A DNA stretch of 64,000 bases from Bacteroidia bacterium (GCA_026391215.1 JAPLDX010000106.1:1-64000); one strand, 5' to 3'; counted from the stretch's first letter, positions 26,567 to 35,814 are shown. Notes: generated by a model not told the origin, from the letters alone. A program made the numbers and translations.

Positions 26567-26589
26567 TTTAAATTGAATCGCAATTTAAA
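26567..26589. promoter_or_regulatory. Perfect inverted repeat upstream of rhaT, candidate operator
   Basis: TTTAAATTG and CAATTTAAA are separated by five bases (AATCG). The palindrome lies in the 120-base region between divergent rhaT and the GH78 gene, ten bases before the rhaT start codon. Its symmetry and position suit a dimeric repressor or activator shared by both directions, probably rhamnose-responsive. No regulator gene adjoins it. Confidence 0.45.
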
Positions 26590-26677
26590 AACTTTAGCGG
26601 AGGAAATCAGCGGTTGATCTGTTTTTTTATTTGCACATTTGTAATAATCTTTAATAGTACAATTAATAACAGATATT

Positions 26678-29407
26678 ATGAAAACATTTCTTGCATCGCT
26701 TATACTGCTTTTCATTTCTTCCGGCATATTTGCACAGGATTTTACAGTTAAAGAACTGACAGTTGAACATAAGAAAAATCCTGTTGGCATTGATATTAAG
26801 CAACCCGGATTTTCATGGAAAATTTTCGGTACCGGAACAAGCATTTTACAAACCGCTTATTCAATTAGAATAGCAACAGATCAGAAATTCTCTTCCGGGA
26901 AAATTATATGGCAATCAGGGAAGGTTATGACGGATGCCTCTGTACTCCAGATTTACAATGGCCCTGCTCTGAAATCAGGACTGAGGTATTTCTGGCAGGT
27001 GAAAGTCTGGGACAATAAAGGAAGGGAATCGAAATGGAGCGAACCGGCATTCTGGGAAATGGGCTTGCTCTCTCCTTCCGACTGGAAGGCAAAATGGATT
27101 GAAATGGATGGAGATACAAACCGCTACGCTCCATCTCCTCATTTCAGAAAGGAATTCTCAATCGATAAAACTATCTCAAAAGCAGTTATATATGTAACTG
27201 CTCATGGATTATATGAGCTCCATCTTAACGGTAAAAAAGTCGGAGACGAGGTGCTTACTCCAGGATGGACTTCATATGGAAAAAGAATCCAGTACCAGGT
27301 ATTTGATGTAACAGACCAGCTTGTAAAAGGGAAAAATGCTGTTGGTGCAGTACTTGGTGACGGCTGGTACAGGGGAACGTTAGCCTGGGGTGATAACTGG
27401 GCTATCTACGGAAAGAGGCTTGGATTGCTGATGCAGATGAAGATAACCTATTCTGACGGAAGTGAATCTTTAATAGTGACAGATGAAACCTGGAAATGCA
27501 ATAATGATGGTGCAATTCGAATGAACGATCTGTACAACGGGGAAATATATGATGCAAATAAAAAACTTACAGGATGGAATATGACCGGCTATAATGAAAG
27601 TAGCTGGAACAAGGTAAGTATCGGAAATTATAATATACCACTTATTGCTTCTGAAAGCGTTCCCGTCAGGAAGGTTGAGGAAATTAAACCTGTAAAGATC
27701 TTTAAAACTCCGAACGGAAGCCTTATTGCAGATATGGGACAGAATATGGTAGGCTGGATAAGACTTAAGGTATCAGGAACAAAGGGGACCGAAGTCACCG
27801 TTCGTCATGCAGAGGTACTTGACAAATACGGAGAGTTTTATACTGAGAATCTTCGGTCAGCTAAAGCTCAGTTTAAATACATACTTGCAGGTAGCGGTGA
27901 AGAAATATACGAACCGCGGTTCACCTTCTTCGGCTTCAGGTACATTGAAGTCTCAGGATTTCCAGGAACATTGACTGCCGATAATATTACTGGTGTTGTC
28001 GTTCATTCCAACATGGAACCGACAGGTACCTATAGTTGTTCCAATCCCCTTTTAAATCAGCTTCAGCATAATATTATATGGGGTCAGAAAGGAAATTTTG
28101 TGGATGTCCCTACAGATTGTCCCCAGAGGGATGAACGTCTTGGCTGGACAGGTGATGCACAGGCTTTCAGCCGTACAGCTGCTTTCAATTTCAATGTGGC
28201 TCCCTTCTTTACAAAATGGCTGAAGGATGTCGCTATTGATCAGAAACCCGGCGGAGAAGTACCTGACGTTATTCCCGATGTACTGAACATGCAGAATGCA
28301 AAGACAGCTCAACCGTCAGCAGGATGGGGAGATGTTGCAGTGATTGTTCCCTGGACCATGTATACAGTGTATGGAGATAAACGACTTCTGGAAACCCAAT
28401 ACCCCAGCATGAAAGCCTGGGTAGAGTATATCAGGAACATAGCAGGCGACAGCTATATATGGAAAGGAGGAAGCACATATGGTGACTGGCTCTTCTATCA
28501 TCCGCCTGTGAACAGCCATTCAACTCCTGACGGTCATACCGATCATGATTTTATTGCTACTGCTTTCTACGCCTATTCAACGAGTTTACTTGCGAAGGCA
28601 GCCAGAGAACTTGGAAAAACAGAGGATGAGCAATTCTATTCAGAACTTTTCGAAAAGATAAAAACAGTATTTATAAATGAATATGTTACACCTGCGGGAA
28701 GGGTAGGTACCAATTCACAGACATCTTATGTTCTTGCCCTGATGTTTAATCTCCTCCCTGAAAACCTCAGAGAAAAATCAGCGCAGTTTCTTGTTGATGA
28801 TATAAAGAGCAGGGATAACCATCTTTCAACAGGATTTCTGGGAACCGTTTTCCTTTGTCATGTGCTTACACAGGAAGGCTATTCAGACGTTGCATACGAC
28901 CTGCTGCTCCAGGAAACTTATCCGTCATGGCTTTATCCGGTGAAGATGGGTGCAACCACTATCTGGGAGCGTTGGGACGGACAAAGACCCGACAGCACTT
29001 TCCAGGATGCCGGGATGAATTCATTCAACCACTATGCGTATGGAGCAATAGGTGACTGGATGTACAGGGTATCTGCCGGAATTGAGGCCCTTGAACCGGG
29101 TTACAAGCAAATCATGATCCAGCCCCATTTTACAAAAAGACTTGACTATTCTAAAGCTTCCTATGAGAGTTCTTATGGCAAAATTGCTTCAGGCTGGGAA
29201 AGAAAATCAGGGAAGATCATACTTAAAGTAAACATACCTGAAAATACCAGTGCAATAATCCTGATTCCAACTGATGATCCGGGAAAAATAACCGAAAGCG
29301 GAATAACTATTACCGGAAATACAAAATTCAAATCAATCGGTAAGGAAAAGAACATGACAGCCATAAACACAGGTTCGGGTGAATATGTTTTTGAGATCGC
29401 TGAATAG
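26678..29407 (+). CDS. GH78 alpha-L-rhamnosidase, secreted
   Basis: 909 residues with a signal peptide ending near IFAQ. Domain order follows GH78: N-terminal Ig-like domain (to about 140), the carbohydrate-binding rhamnosidase N domain with SPHFRKEF and LNGKKVGDEVLTPGWTSY (about 150-330), a concanavalin-like domain, the alpha/alpha-six barrel (about 450-800) and a C-terminal beta-domain. Catalytic signatures are DVPTDCPQRDERLGWTGDAQAF, in which the acid residue pair sits, and GATTIWERWDGQ with the candidate general base. It releases terminal L-rhamnose from plant glycans or rhamnosides in the periplasm or outside, feeding the divergent rha operon. EamA follows after three bases. Confidence 0.93.
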   Translation: MKTFLASLILLFISSGIFAQDFTVKELTVEHKKNPVGIDIKQPGFSWKIFGTGTSILQTAYSIRIATDQKFSSGKIIWQSGKVMTDASVLQIYNGPALKSGLRYFWQVKVWDNKGRESKWSEPAFWEMGLLSPSDWKAKWIEMDGDTNRYAPSPHFRKEFSIDKTISKAVIYVTAHGLYELHLNGKKVGDEVLTPGWTSYGKRIQYQVFDVTDQLVKGKNAVGAVLGDGWYRGTLAWGDNWAIYGKRLGLLMQMKITYSDGSESLIVTDETWKCNNDGAIRMNDLYNGEIYDANKKLTGWNMTGYNESSWNKVSIGNYNIPLIASESVPVRKVEEIKPVKIFKTPNGSLIADMGQNMVGWIRLKVSGTKGTEVTVRHAEVLDKYGEFYTENLRSAKAQFKYILAGSGEEIYEPRFTFFGFRYIEVSGFPGTLTADNITGVVVHSNMEPTGTYSCSNPLLNQLQHNIIWGQKGNFVDVPTDCPQRDERLGWTGDAQAFSRTAAFNFNVAPFFTKWLKDVAIDQKPGGEVPDVIPDVLNMQNAKTAQPSAGWGDVAVIVPWTMYTVYGDKRLLETQYPSMKAWVEYIRNIAGDSYIWKGGSTYGDWLFYHPPVNSHSTPDGHTDHDFIATAFYAYSTSLLAKAARELGKTEDEQFYSELFEKIKTVFINEYVTPAGRVGTNSQTSYVLALMFNLLPENLREKSAQFLVDDIKSRDNHLSTGFLGTVFLCHVLTQEGYSDVAYDLLLQETYPSWLYPVKMGATTIWERWDGQRPDSTFQDAGMNSFNHYAYGAIGDWMYRVSAGIEALEPGYKQIMIQPHFTKRLDYSKASYESSYGKIASGWERKSGKIILKVNIPENTSAIILIPTDDPGKITESGITITGNTKFKSIGKEKNMTAINTGSGEYVFEIAE

Positions 29408-29410
29408 AAA

Positions 29411-30313
29411 ATGGATTTTATTGCTGGTCATTATGGTGAGTTTGCAGCGCTTCTTGTCGCTTTTTTCTGGACAGTATCTGCCCTGGCATTTGAATCAGCA
29501 AGCCGCAAGGTAGGATCTTTAGCCGTCAATATTCTAAGGCTTGTTGCTGGTTTTATTTTTCTGAGCATTTTCACTTTTATACGCAGAAGGCTTATTTTAC
29601 CTACAGATGCCAGTGCAGAAAACTGGTTATGGCTGGCGCTCTCCGGACTGGTCGGATTTGTTTTTGGTGATCTGTTTTTATTCAAGGCATTTACAGTTAT
29701 CGGATCGAGGTTCTCAATGCTTTTAATGACTTTGGTCCCTCCCATTACTGCTTTTTTCGGATGGATTATACTTGGGGAACACCTTACGTTGATTCATTTT
29801 TTAGGAATGGCACTTACTTTTACAGGAATAGCAATGGCTATCTTTAACCGTAAATCAGAAGGTGAAAAACTTACCCTGAAGATTTCGCCATCGGGGATAC
29901 TCTATGCACTAGGTGGAGCAGTCGGCCAGGCACTTGGCCTGATATTAAGCAAATTAGGTGTCAGGGAATATGATCCTTTTTCTGCAACTCAGATCAGGAT
30001 CATTGCCGGTATTGCAGGATTCTCAGTATTGATTACAGTCATGGGAAGATGGGGAAGTGTCAGAAATGCTGTAAAAAATGCGAGTGCTATGAAATCTCTC
30101 ACCCTCGGTGCATTTTTCGGTCCCTTCCTTGGAGTCTCTTTCTCCCTGATAGCAGTCATGTTCACTGAAGCCGGAATTGCTTCGACAATTATGGCCCTGG
30201 TACCGATATTCATTATTATACCTTCTGCGATTATATATAAGGATAAAATAAAGTCTGCAGAAGTTATTGGAGCAATTATTAGTGTTGGAGGTGTTGCATT
30301 GTTTTTCATATAG
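29411..30313 (+). CDS. EamA-family (DMT) transporter
   Basis: 300 residues, ten membrane segments in two EamA halves (about 4-140 and 155-298), with typical ends such as GWIILGEHLTLIHFLGMALTFTGI and PIFIIIPSAIIYKDKIKSAEVIGAIISVGG. These proteins usually export amino acids or metabolites. It follows the rhamnosidase by three bases, so it could be co-transcribed, but a direct role in rhamnose use is not shown. Confidence 0.85.
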   Translation: MDFIAGHYGEFAALLVAFFWTVSALAFESASRKVGSLAVNILRLVAGFIFLSIFTFIRRRLILPTDASAENWLWLALSGLVGFVFGDLFLFKAFTVIGSRFSMLLMTLVPPITAFFGWIILGEHLTLIHFLGMALTFTGIAMAIFNRKSEGEKLTLKISPSGILYALGGAVGQALGLILSKLGVREYDPFSATQIRIIAGIAGFSVLITVMGRWGSVRNAVKNASAMKSLTLGAFFGPFLGVSFSLIAVMFTEAGIASTIMALVPIFIIIPSAIIYKDKIKSAEVIGAIISVGGVALFFI

Positions 30314-30319
30314 CATAAA

Positions 30320-30745
30320 ATGGTTGCTGAAGAATTAAGAAGTCGCATTTCTCCCAGAGAATTAATCTTTTCCACTTCCCGCAGCAGCGGACCCGGCGGA
30401 CAAAACGTCAATAAGGTAAATACAAAAGTGGAGCTGAGGTTTTATGTACAAGGATCATCAAATCTTTCTGCTCAGGAAAAAGAAAAGATACTTGAGAAAC
30501 TTAATAAGAAGATCAACGCTGACGGCGAGCTGATTGTAGTTTCACAATCAGAAAGAACCCAGCTCATGAACAGGAAGAAATCTGAAGAGAAATTTTTCAA
30601 ACTGCTTGCTGCTGCACTTACGGAAAAACGAAAACGCAGATCAACAAAACCAACTGATGCATCAAGAAAAAAACGGCTTGAGAAAAAGAAAAAAAGAGGT
30701 TCAGTTAAAAAGCTAAGGAAGATATTTGAGATAAATGAAGAATAG
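30320..30745 (+). CDS. arfB: Alternative ribosome-rescue factor ArfB (peptidyl-tRNA hydrolase)
   Basis: 141 residues. The release-factor-like catalytic domain has SSGPGGQNVNKVNTKVELR with the GGQ motif at about residues 26-28, followed by a basic tail (KRKRRSTKPTDASRKKRLEKKKKRG pattern) that in ArfB/YaeJ enters the empty mRNA channel of stalled ribosomes. It hydrolyses peptidyl-tRNA on non-stop complexes. Its stop codon is immediately adjacent to the facing MATE gene end. Confidence 0.93.
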   Translation: MVAEELRSRISPRELIFSTSRSSGPGGQNVNKVNTKVELRFYVQGSSNLSAQEKEKILEKLNKKINADGELIVVSQSERTQLMNRKKSEEKFFKLLAAALTEKRKRRSTKPTDASRKKRLEKKKKRGSVKKLRKIFEINEE

Positions 30746-32167
30746 TTAAACTTCCTTTAACTTCCATTTTCCCTTACGGAAGACCAGGAAAGCGGTCAGT
30801 GTCATTATTGTTTCAGCAATGACTATTGCCACATAAACACCATTCTCGTTCATTCCCGATGTTATGGCAAATATATATGCCAGCGGTATTTCAATGAGCC
30901 AGTAAGCAAATATATTTATCTTAAGCGGTGTCGTCGTATCACCGGCTCCGTTGAAGGAGTTGGCCAGCACCATTCCGAACCCGTATCCTATAAATCCGAT
31001 GCTAATAATTCTGAGGCATTCTATGCCTGGTTTAACAACAGTCGGATCGTCTATAAAAAGCCTGATGAACGGTTCCGGAAATGCAACAAGAATGATTCCA
31101 ACGATGCCGAGCAGGATCATATTAACCCAGCCTGTTATCATCACTGACCGCTCAGCCCGTTCAGGTTTTCCTGCTCCAAGATTTTGTCCTACAAGAGTGG
31201 AGGCGGCATTGCTTATTCCCCATGATGGCAGAAGGACGAAATTGATTATCCTGATGGCAATTGTATATCCTGCAACCACATCACTTCCAAATATTGATAT
31301 AATCCTTACAAGGGCTATCCAGCTTGACGTGCCAATTAGGTTTTGTCCAATACTGCCAAGTGAGATCTTTATAAGCTTTGCTATTATCCTGAAGTTTATC
31401 CCAAAGTGTTTTAATGAAAGCTGTATACGTTTTTTACCAAAGAAAAGAAGATACAACTGATATAATACCGCTATACCACGTCCAATAGTTGTTGCAATAG
31501 CAGCGCCCTTTATACCAAGCTCAGGGAATGGACCTAAACCGAATATCAGACATGGATCAAGTATTATGTTTATAATATTGCCTACCCAGAGAACCCTCAT
31601 TGCAACAGCTGCATCACCTGCGCTGCGGAAAATTGCATTAATAATGAACAACATCATTATGACAATATTTCCTCCAAGCATGATCCTTGCATATCCCGAC
31701 ATTTCATTAACGATCACAGGTGAAGCGCCCATGATATTAAGAAGATCTTTTGCAAACAGGACACCAGGTATGGCAATGATCACTGATACTATTGCACCGG
31801 TAAGAATGGCCTGAAATGCAGTCCCTGATGCCTTATCGGGATTCTTCTCTCCTATTCTTCTGGAGACCATCGATGTTGTGGCAGTTGCAAGTCCCAAAGA
31901 AATTGCATAAACAATTGTTATCAGAGATTCAGTCAGCCCGACTGTAGCTACAGCATCCGCACCGAGCTTTGACACAAAGAAAATATCGACAATGACAAAG
32001 ACTGACTCCATTATCATTTCAAGCACGGCAGGAATCGAAAGCAATAGTATTGCACGACTAAGTCTCACCTCGGTGAAATCCTGCTCGGTTCCTGCAACAG
32101 CTTCTCTGACATCACTGAAGAACAGTCGTATTTTCTGTCCTGTAATATTGCTTAAATGTCGAATCAT
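30746..32167 (-). CDS. MATE-family efflux transporter
   Basis: 473 residues with about twelve membrane segments in two similar halves; ILLLSIPAVLEMIMESVFVIVDIFFVSKLGADAVATVGL is typical of the first MATE segment pair and GAGKPERAERS of the mid-loop. These antiporters export drugs or organic cations using Na+ or H+. It ends back-to-back with arfB with no base between the stops. A good promoter lies at 32201-32230 on the minus strand. Confidence 0.88.
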   Translation of the reverse strand: MIRHLSNITGQKIRLFFSDVREAVAGTEQDFTEVRLSRAILLLSIPAVLEMIMESVFVIVDIFFVSKLGADAVATVGLTESLITIVYAISLGLATATTSMVSRRIGEKNPDKASGTAFQAILTGAIVSVIIAIPGVLFAKDLLNIMGASPVIVNEMSGYARIMLGGNIVIMMLFIINAIFRSAGDAAVAMRVLWVGNIINIILDPCLIFGLGPFPELGIKGAAIATTIGRGIAVLYQLYLLFFGKKRIQLSLKHFGINFRIIAKLIKISLGSIGQNLIGTSSWIALVRIISIFGSDVVAGYTIAIRIINFVLLPSWGISNAASTLVGQNLGAGKPERAERSVMITGWVNMILLGIVGIILVAFPEPFIRLFIDDPTVVKPGIECLRIISIGFIGYGFGMVLANSFNGAGDTTTPLKINIFAYWLIEIPLAYIFAITSGMNENGVYVAIVIAETIMTLTAFLVFRKGKWKLKEV

Positions 32168-32200
32168 TCCCCTTTATGCGATTCTGAATTTTCAGAAAGA

Positions 32201-32230
32201 CAAAAGTATTTTATTTTTATTTATGACAAT
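32201..32230 (-). promoter_or_regulatory. Candidate Bacteroidetes promoter of the MATE gene
   Basis: Reading the minus strand, ATTG (32230-32227) is followed after 18 bases by TACTTTTG (32208-32201), which fits the -7 consensus TAnnTTTG and has the TTG of the -33 element. The start point would fall near 32194, leaving a leader of about 25 bases before the MATE ATG. Confidence 0.5.
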
Positions 32231-32597
32231 AATTCATATAGAATAGTTCTGGCATCATTATTGAATAAATGACTTTTCAAAAAATAAAAATTGACGCTGG
32301 AAGAAGTTCTGGTGGTGAAAAAATGAATATAAAAATGCTACAGAAAAAAATGAGTCGAAATAATACCAATAGTCTTTGCAAATGCATTGATGATGAATAT
32401 ATGCATAATATGCTTATAGACAGGTGTTTAACTGATGATAATTCTGATCGGGAAATTATTGATGTTAATAAAATGCTATTAGTGTTAATATTTCTGATGG
32501 TCAAGTGATACAATGTATTAATAGAATATATATTTTCGCACCAATTAATTTTTTAATAATAGTATAAATTTAAAAACCACACACTCTTAAAAGAAAC
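32231..32597. other. AT-rich intergenic region before kamA
   Basis: The gap between the MATE promoter and the kamA stem-loops is strongly AT-rich. It holds overlapping ORFs of 79 (+) and 78 (-) codons whose products are low in complexity and match nothing I know. I see no clear promoter, tRNA or terminator. It probably contains the upstream control region of kamA. Confidence 0.35.
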
Positions 32598-32765
32598 GAT
32601 GAATTATTTCATCATCTGCTATGAACGCTAACAAAAATGAGGCTACGGCTGTCCGTGGTGACAGTCGCCTCGTGGGTAGTTCTTCCGAAGAAGAACCTGG
32701 CGCGAAAACCATGATTTTTTCGCAAAACGAGATCCCAATTCAGTTAGTTAGCAACCGAAGTTCGG
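32598..32765 (+). other. Cluster of stem-loops around the kamA start (possible structured leader RNA)
   Basis: Five inverted repeats lie within 168 bases. H0: GATGAA/TTCATC at 32598-32613. H1: GAGGC plus GGCTGTC pairing with GACAGTC plus GCCTC at 32639-32671 (12 bp, one G-U, 3-base bulge, 6-base loop). H2: GTTCTTC/GAAGAAC with CGAA loop at 32679-32696. H3: GCGAAAA/TTTTCGC at 32702-32723, whose loop contains the second in-frame ATG. A closing stem GCTAAC (32627-32632) with GTTAGC (32747-32752) would enclose H1 to H3 as a four-way junction. The perfect palindrome CCGAAGTTCGG follows at 32755-32765. The layout is riboswitch-like, but I cannot match it to a known class. Confidence 0.45.
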
Positions 32766-33862
32766 AGTTCATGCACCGCTACTTCCCCCTAACAACTATC
32801 GATTCCTGGAATGATTGGAAATGGCAAATGCGAAATGCTATCACAAGCATTGACGAGCTAAAGAAAATCATGAAATTATCCGAAAAGGAGATTATGGCTA
32901 TTAATAATCTTAAGGGCCGCCTCCCAATGAGGATAACTCCGTATTTTGCTTCGCTTATTTTTGACACCGGGTATTCACATCCTCTCAGGAGAAACGTAAT
33001 ACCTGTTGTTGAAGAGCTGCTACAAAGCAGCAGTGAGCAATCCGATCCGTTACATGAGAAATCATCTTCTCCTGTTAAAGGTATAGTTCACAGATACCCC
33101 GACAGGATACTTTTCACTGTAACCCAGGTATGTTCTAATTATTGCAGATATTGTACACGTTCGCATTCTGTAGGCAAACTGGACAAGCTCGGCAAACAGG
33201 ATTTTGAGAAAGCCTTTAATTATATTGCTACTCATAAGGAGGTAAGAGACGTTCTCATCAGCGGTGGAGATCCACTTACCCTCAGCGATGCTCTCCTTGA
33301 ATACATTGTTTCAAATATTAGAAGCATTGCACATGTTGAAATAATACGTATAGGCACAAGAACACCTGTTGTATTACCCCAGAGGATTACTGACAACCTG
33401 GTCAACATGCTGAAAAAATATCAGCCTCTTTATTTCAGCCTTCATTTTTCGCATCCTGCTGAAGTAACTGACGAATGTGCAAAAGCTTGCAACAAGCTGG
33501 CCGATGCCGGATTTCCTCTTGGAAGTCAGACTGTCCTTCTTAAGGGCATTAATGATAATGTCCCCGTTATGAAGGAGCTCATGCACAAGCTGCTTATGAT
33601 AAGAGTACGGCCTTATTATTTATATCAATGTGATCTCATTCCCGGTTCAGGTCATTTCAGGACCACTGTGAAGAAAGGTCTCGAAATAATGAAAGGATTA
33701 CGAGGTTTCACAAGCGGTTATGCTGTGCCTACTTTTGTTGTTGATGCTCCTGGAGGAGGTGGTAAGATCCCGTTGATTCCGAATTATGTTGTTGAGCATA
33801 ACAGTGAAAAAATAGTGCTGCGTAACTATAAGGGTGTTCTATGTGAATACCCTGAAAAATAA
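32621..33862 (+). CDS. kamA: Lysine 2,3-aminomutase family radical SAM enzyme
   Basis: 413 residues from ATG 32621. Radical SAM motif C171-x3-C175-x2-C178; PLP lysine in GGGGKIP (K382); D338 (QCDL) and D375 (VVDAP) correspond with the same spacing to the two Asp that bind the substrate side chain in clostridial lysine 2,3-aminomutase, so lysine and not glutamate is the likely substrate. The enzyme converts L-lysine to beta-lysine. It stops soon after VLRNYKGVLCEYPEK and so lacks the C-terminal zinc-binding Cys tail of the clostridial enzyme. The first 30 residues are unlike the family and are encoded by a stem-loop cluster; ATG 32711 (MIFSQNEIP) is the likely alternative start. Two ATP-grasp genes and a GNAT gene follow. 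Confidence 0.85.
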   Translation: MNANKNEATAVRGDSRLVGSSSEEEPGAKTMIFSQNEIPIQLVSNRSSEFMHRYFPLTTIDSWNDWKWQMRNAITSIDELKKIMKLSEKEIMAINNLKGRLPMRITPYFASLIFDTGYSHPLRRNVIPVVEELLQSSSEQSDPLHEKSSSPVKGIVHRYPDRILFTVTQVCSNYCRYCTRSHSVGKLDKLGKQDFEKAFNYIATHKEVRDVLISGGDPLTLSDALLEYIVSNIRSIAHVEIIRIGTRTPVVLPQRITDNLVNMLKKYQPLYFSLHFSHPAEVTDECAKACNKLADAGFPLGSQTVLLKGINDNVPVMKELMHKLLMIRVRPYYLYQCDLIPGSGHFRTTVKKGLEIMKGLRGFTSGYAVPTFVVDAPGGGGKIPLIPNYVVEHNSEKIVLRNYKGVLCEYPEK

Positions 33863-33870
33863 TACTTTTG

Positions 33871-34845
33871 ATGAAAGTTGGTTTGACTTATGACCTGCGG
33901 TCATGGTATCTTGACCAGGGTTATTCTATGGAGGATACTGCAGAATTTGATAAGCAGGAGACTGTTGATGCTATTGATTCAGCCATCCGTAAAATGGGAT
34001 TTGAAACTGAACCTGTCGGCAATTGCTTCCAGTTAATTGAAGCATTGGCCGCAGGCAAGAAATGGGACCTGGTATTTAATATTGCAGAAGGACTCTATGG
34101 CGACGGACGCGAATCAGTGGTCCCTGCAATACTGGATCAATATAAAATTCCATACGTCTTTAGCGGACCTGTCATCCTTGGAGTTTCACTGAATAAATAT
34201 CTTACAAGACTGATTGTTTCAGCAGCAGGAGTTCCGGTGAGTCCTGGTATGCTTATATCAACCAGAGAAGATATCAGAAAATGCAAACTGGAGTATCCTC
34301 TGTTTATAAAACCAGTTTCTGAAGGCACCGGAAAAGGCATTACTGAAAAGAACCTGCTGAAATCACCGGCTGAATTAAAGGAAATGGCAGAATATATCCT
34401 GGACAGGTTCAACCAGCCTGCTCTTGTTGAAGAATATCTTCCGGGAAGGGAGTTTACTGTTGGTGTGATCGGATCGGGTGATGAAACTGTTGCGATAGGT
34501 GGCATGGAAATAGAATGCAAGAATAACTACCCCTACTCCGTCGAGTACAAGGAAAACTATCAGGAATTCTGTAAATATATCCCGATGACTAAGGAGTTCA
34601 GTGAAGAATGCAAAACTGTCGCTCTGAATGTATGGAAAGCACTCGGCGGTGTCGATGCAGGTAGAGTTGATGTTAAAGCCGACAGGAATGGTAGGATTTG
34701 CTTCATGGAGGTGAACCCACTCGCCGGACTTCACCCTATCCATTCCGACCTGCCTATATTATCCAGACTGATTAATATTGATTATCAGACACTGATGGAG
34801 ATGATAATTAAATCAACCTTAAAAAGGCACGGATTGAAGCTATGA
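33871..34845 (+). CDS. D-Ala-D-Ala ligase-like ATP-grasp enzyme 1
   Basis: 324 residues from ATG 33871. N-terminal domain with DLVFNIAEGLYGDGRESVVPAILDQYKIPYVFSGP, as in Ddl; central ATP-grasp part with PLFIKPVSEGTGKGI and ALVEEYLPGREFTVGVIG; C-terminal metal-binding GRVDVKADRNGRICFMEVNPLAGL. It should join a carboxylate to an amine through an acyl-phosphate. It is not the cell-wall ddl by context: a second paralogue overlaps it (ATGA) and kamA lies eight bases upstream. Beta-lysine is a probable substrate, which is inference from the neighbours. Confidence 0.8.
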   Translation: MKVGLTYDLRSWYLDQGYSMEDTAEFDKQETVDAIDSAIRKMGFETEPVGNCFQLIEALAAGKKWDLVFNIAEGLYGDGRESVVPAILDQYKIPYVFSGPVILGVSLNKYLTRLIVSAAGVPVSPGMLISTREDIRKCKLEYPLFIKPVSEGTGKGITEKNLLKSPAELKEMAEYILDRFNQPALVEEYLPGREFTVGVIGSGDETVAIGGMEIECKNNYPYSVEYKENYQEFCKYIPMTKEFSEECKTVALNVWKALGGVDAGRVDVKADRNGRICFMEVNPLAGLHPIHSDLPILSRLINIDYQTLMEMIIKSTLKRHGLKL

Positions 34846-35813
34846 CCAGACAAAGATGCTGCATATTATTTAATCAACCACGTGAAAATGCCACATCAGA
34901 CGAACTGGATGTTCTTGACCAGGTGGAATATATTGAAAACAATTTAAGGGAACTTGGCATTGAGACTTACCGGAAAGGCATAACTCTTGATTTTATAAAC
35001 GAGATAGCATCTCTCTCCGCAGATAAACCGGATTTTGTATTTAACCTGGTTGAATCAATAAACAATAAGGGTGAGCTGTGTTATTTCATACCAGCTCTTT
35101 TGAATATGCATTCGATACCATATTCAGGAAATCCCCTGGAGGCAATGTTTATCACAACAAGCAAGGCGCTTACCAGCAAGACATTAAAAAAAGCAGGGAT
35201 AAATAATCCTCAGGGATATTATCCTTCACAGTACACTCTTCTTGTTCCGGGAAATAAGTATATCATTAAGCCAATATGGGAAGATGGCTCACTGGGCATA
35301 ACAGGCGACTCCGTTTTTACCTATGAACCTGGTTATGTGGCCAAGCTGAAGAACTTCAGCGATTCACACTGGTTCATTGAAGACTATATTGACGGAAGGG
35401 AATTTAATATAAGTGTCATTTACAGTGAAAACGGGCCGGAAGTATTGCCTGCCGCAGAAATGACATTCAATAACTATTCTGACGAAATGCCACGGATAGT
35501 AGATTTTAAGGCAAAATGGGAAGAAGGCAGCTTTGAATATGAAAATACAATCAGGAAATTCCCCGGCATGAATCTCAATCCCCGTCTTAAGGAAAGAATT
35601 GAATCTGCCGCCCTGAAGTGCTGGTCTGAATTCGGACTTAAAGGTTATGCAAGAGTAGATATGCGGGTCGACCAAAATGATAATCCTTACGTGATTGAAG
35701 TTAATGCAAATCCGTGTCTGTCTCCTGATAGCGGTGTTGTTGCAGCCACAATCGCAGCTAACCTGCCGTTTACTACTGTTCTTACACGGATAATCAGCGA
35801 TTTAAATAAATAA
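34842..35813 (+). CDS. D-Ala-D-Ala ligase-like ATP-grasp enzyme 2
   Basis: 323 residues. The layout is the same as in the preceding ligase but the sequence is clearly divergent: DFVFNLVESINNKGELCYFIPALLNMHSIPYSGNP, YIIKPIWEDGSLGI, WFIEDYIDGREFNISVIY and ARVDMRVDQNDNPYVIEVNANPCLSPDSG. Glu and Asn of EVNANP are the metal ligands of the ATP-grasp site, so it looks active. Paired, dissimilar ligases suggest two successive condensations or a heteromeric enzyme. The GNAT gene starts one base after its stop. Confidence 0.8.
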   Translation: MTRQRCCILFNQPRENATSDELDVLDQVEYIENNLRELGIETYRKGITLDFINEIASLSADKPDFVFNLVESINNKGELCYFIPALLNMHSIPYSGNPLEAMFITTSKALTSKTLKKAGINNPQGYYPSQYTLLVPGNKYIIKPIWEDGSLGITGDSVFTYEPGYVAKLKNFSDSHWFIEDYIDGREFNISVIYSENGPEVLPAAEMTFNNYSDEMPRIVDFKAKWEEGSFEYENTIRKFPGMNLNPRLKERIESAALKCWSEFGLKGYARVDMRVDQNDNPYVIEVNANPCLSPDSGVVAATIAANLPFTTVLTRIISDLNK

Positions 35814-35814
35814 A

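Noticed and set aside
32269..32508. Small + strand ORF of 79 codons (and an opposed one of 78) in the AT-rich gap before kamA
   Set aside because: Low-complexity product, no signal or motif, opposed by an ORF of the same size on the other strand, and no ribosome-binding site or promoter; probably chance.
32639..32752. Lysine, SAM-I or cobalamin riboswitch at kamA
   Set aside because: A multi-stem junction can be drawn, but the conserved core sequences of these classes, as I know them, are not present; left as an unassigned structure.
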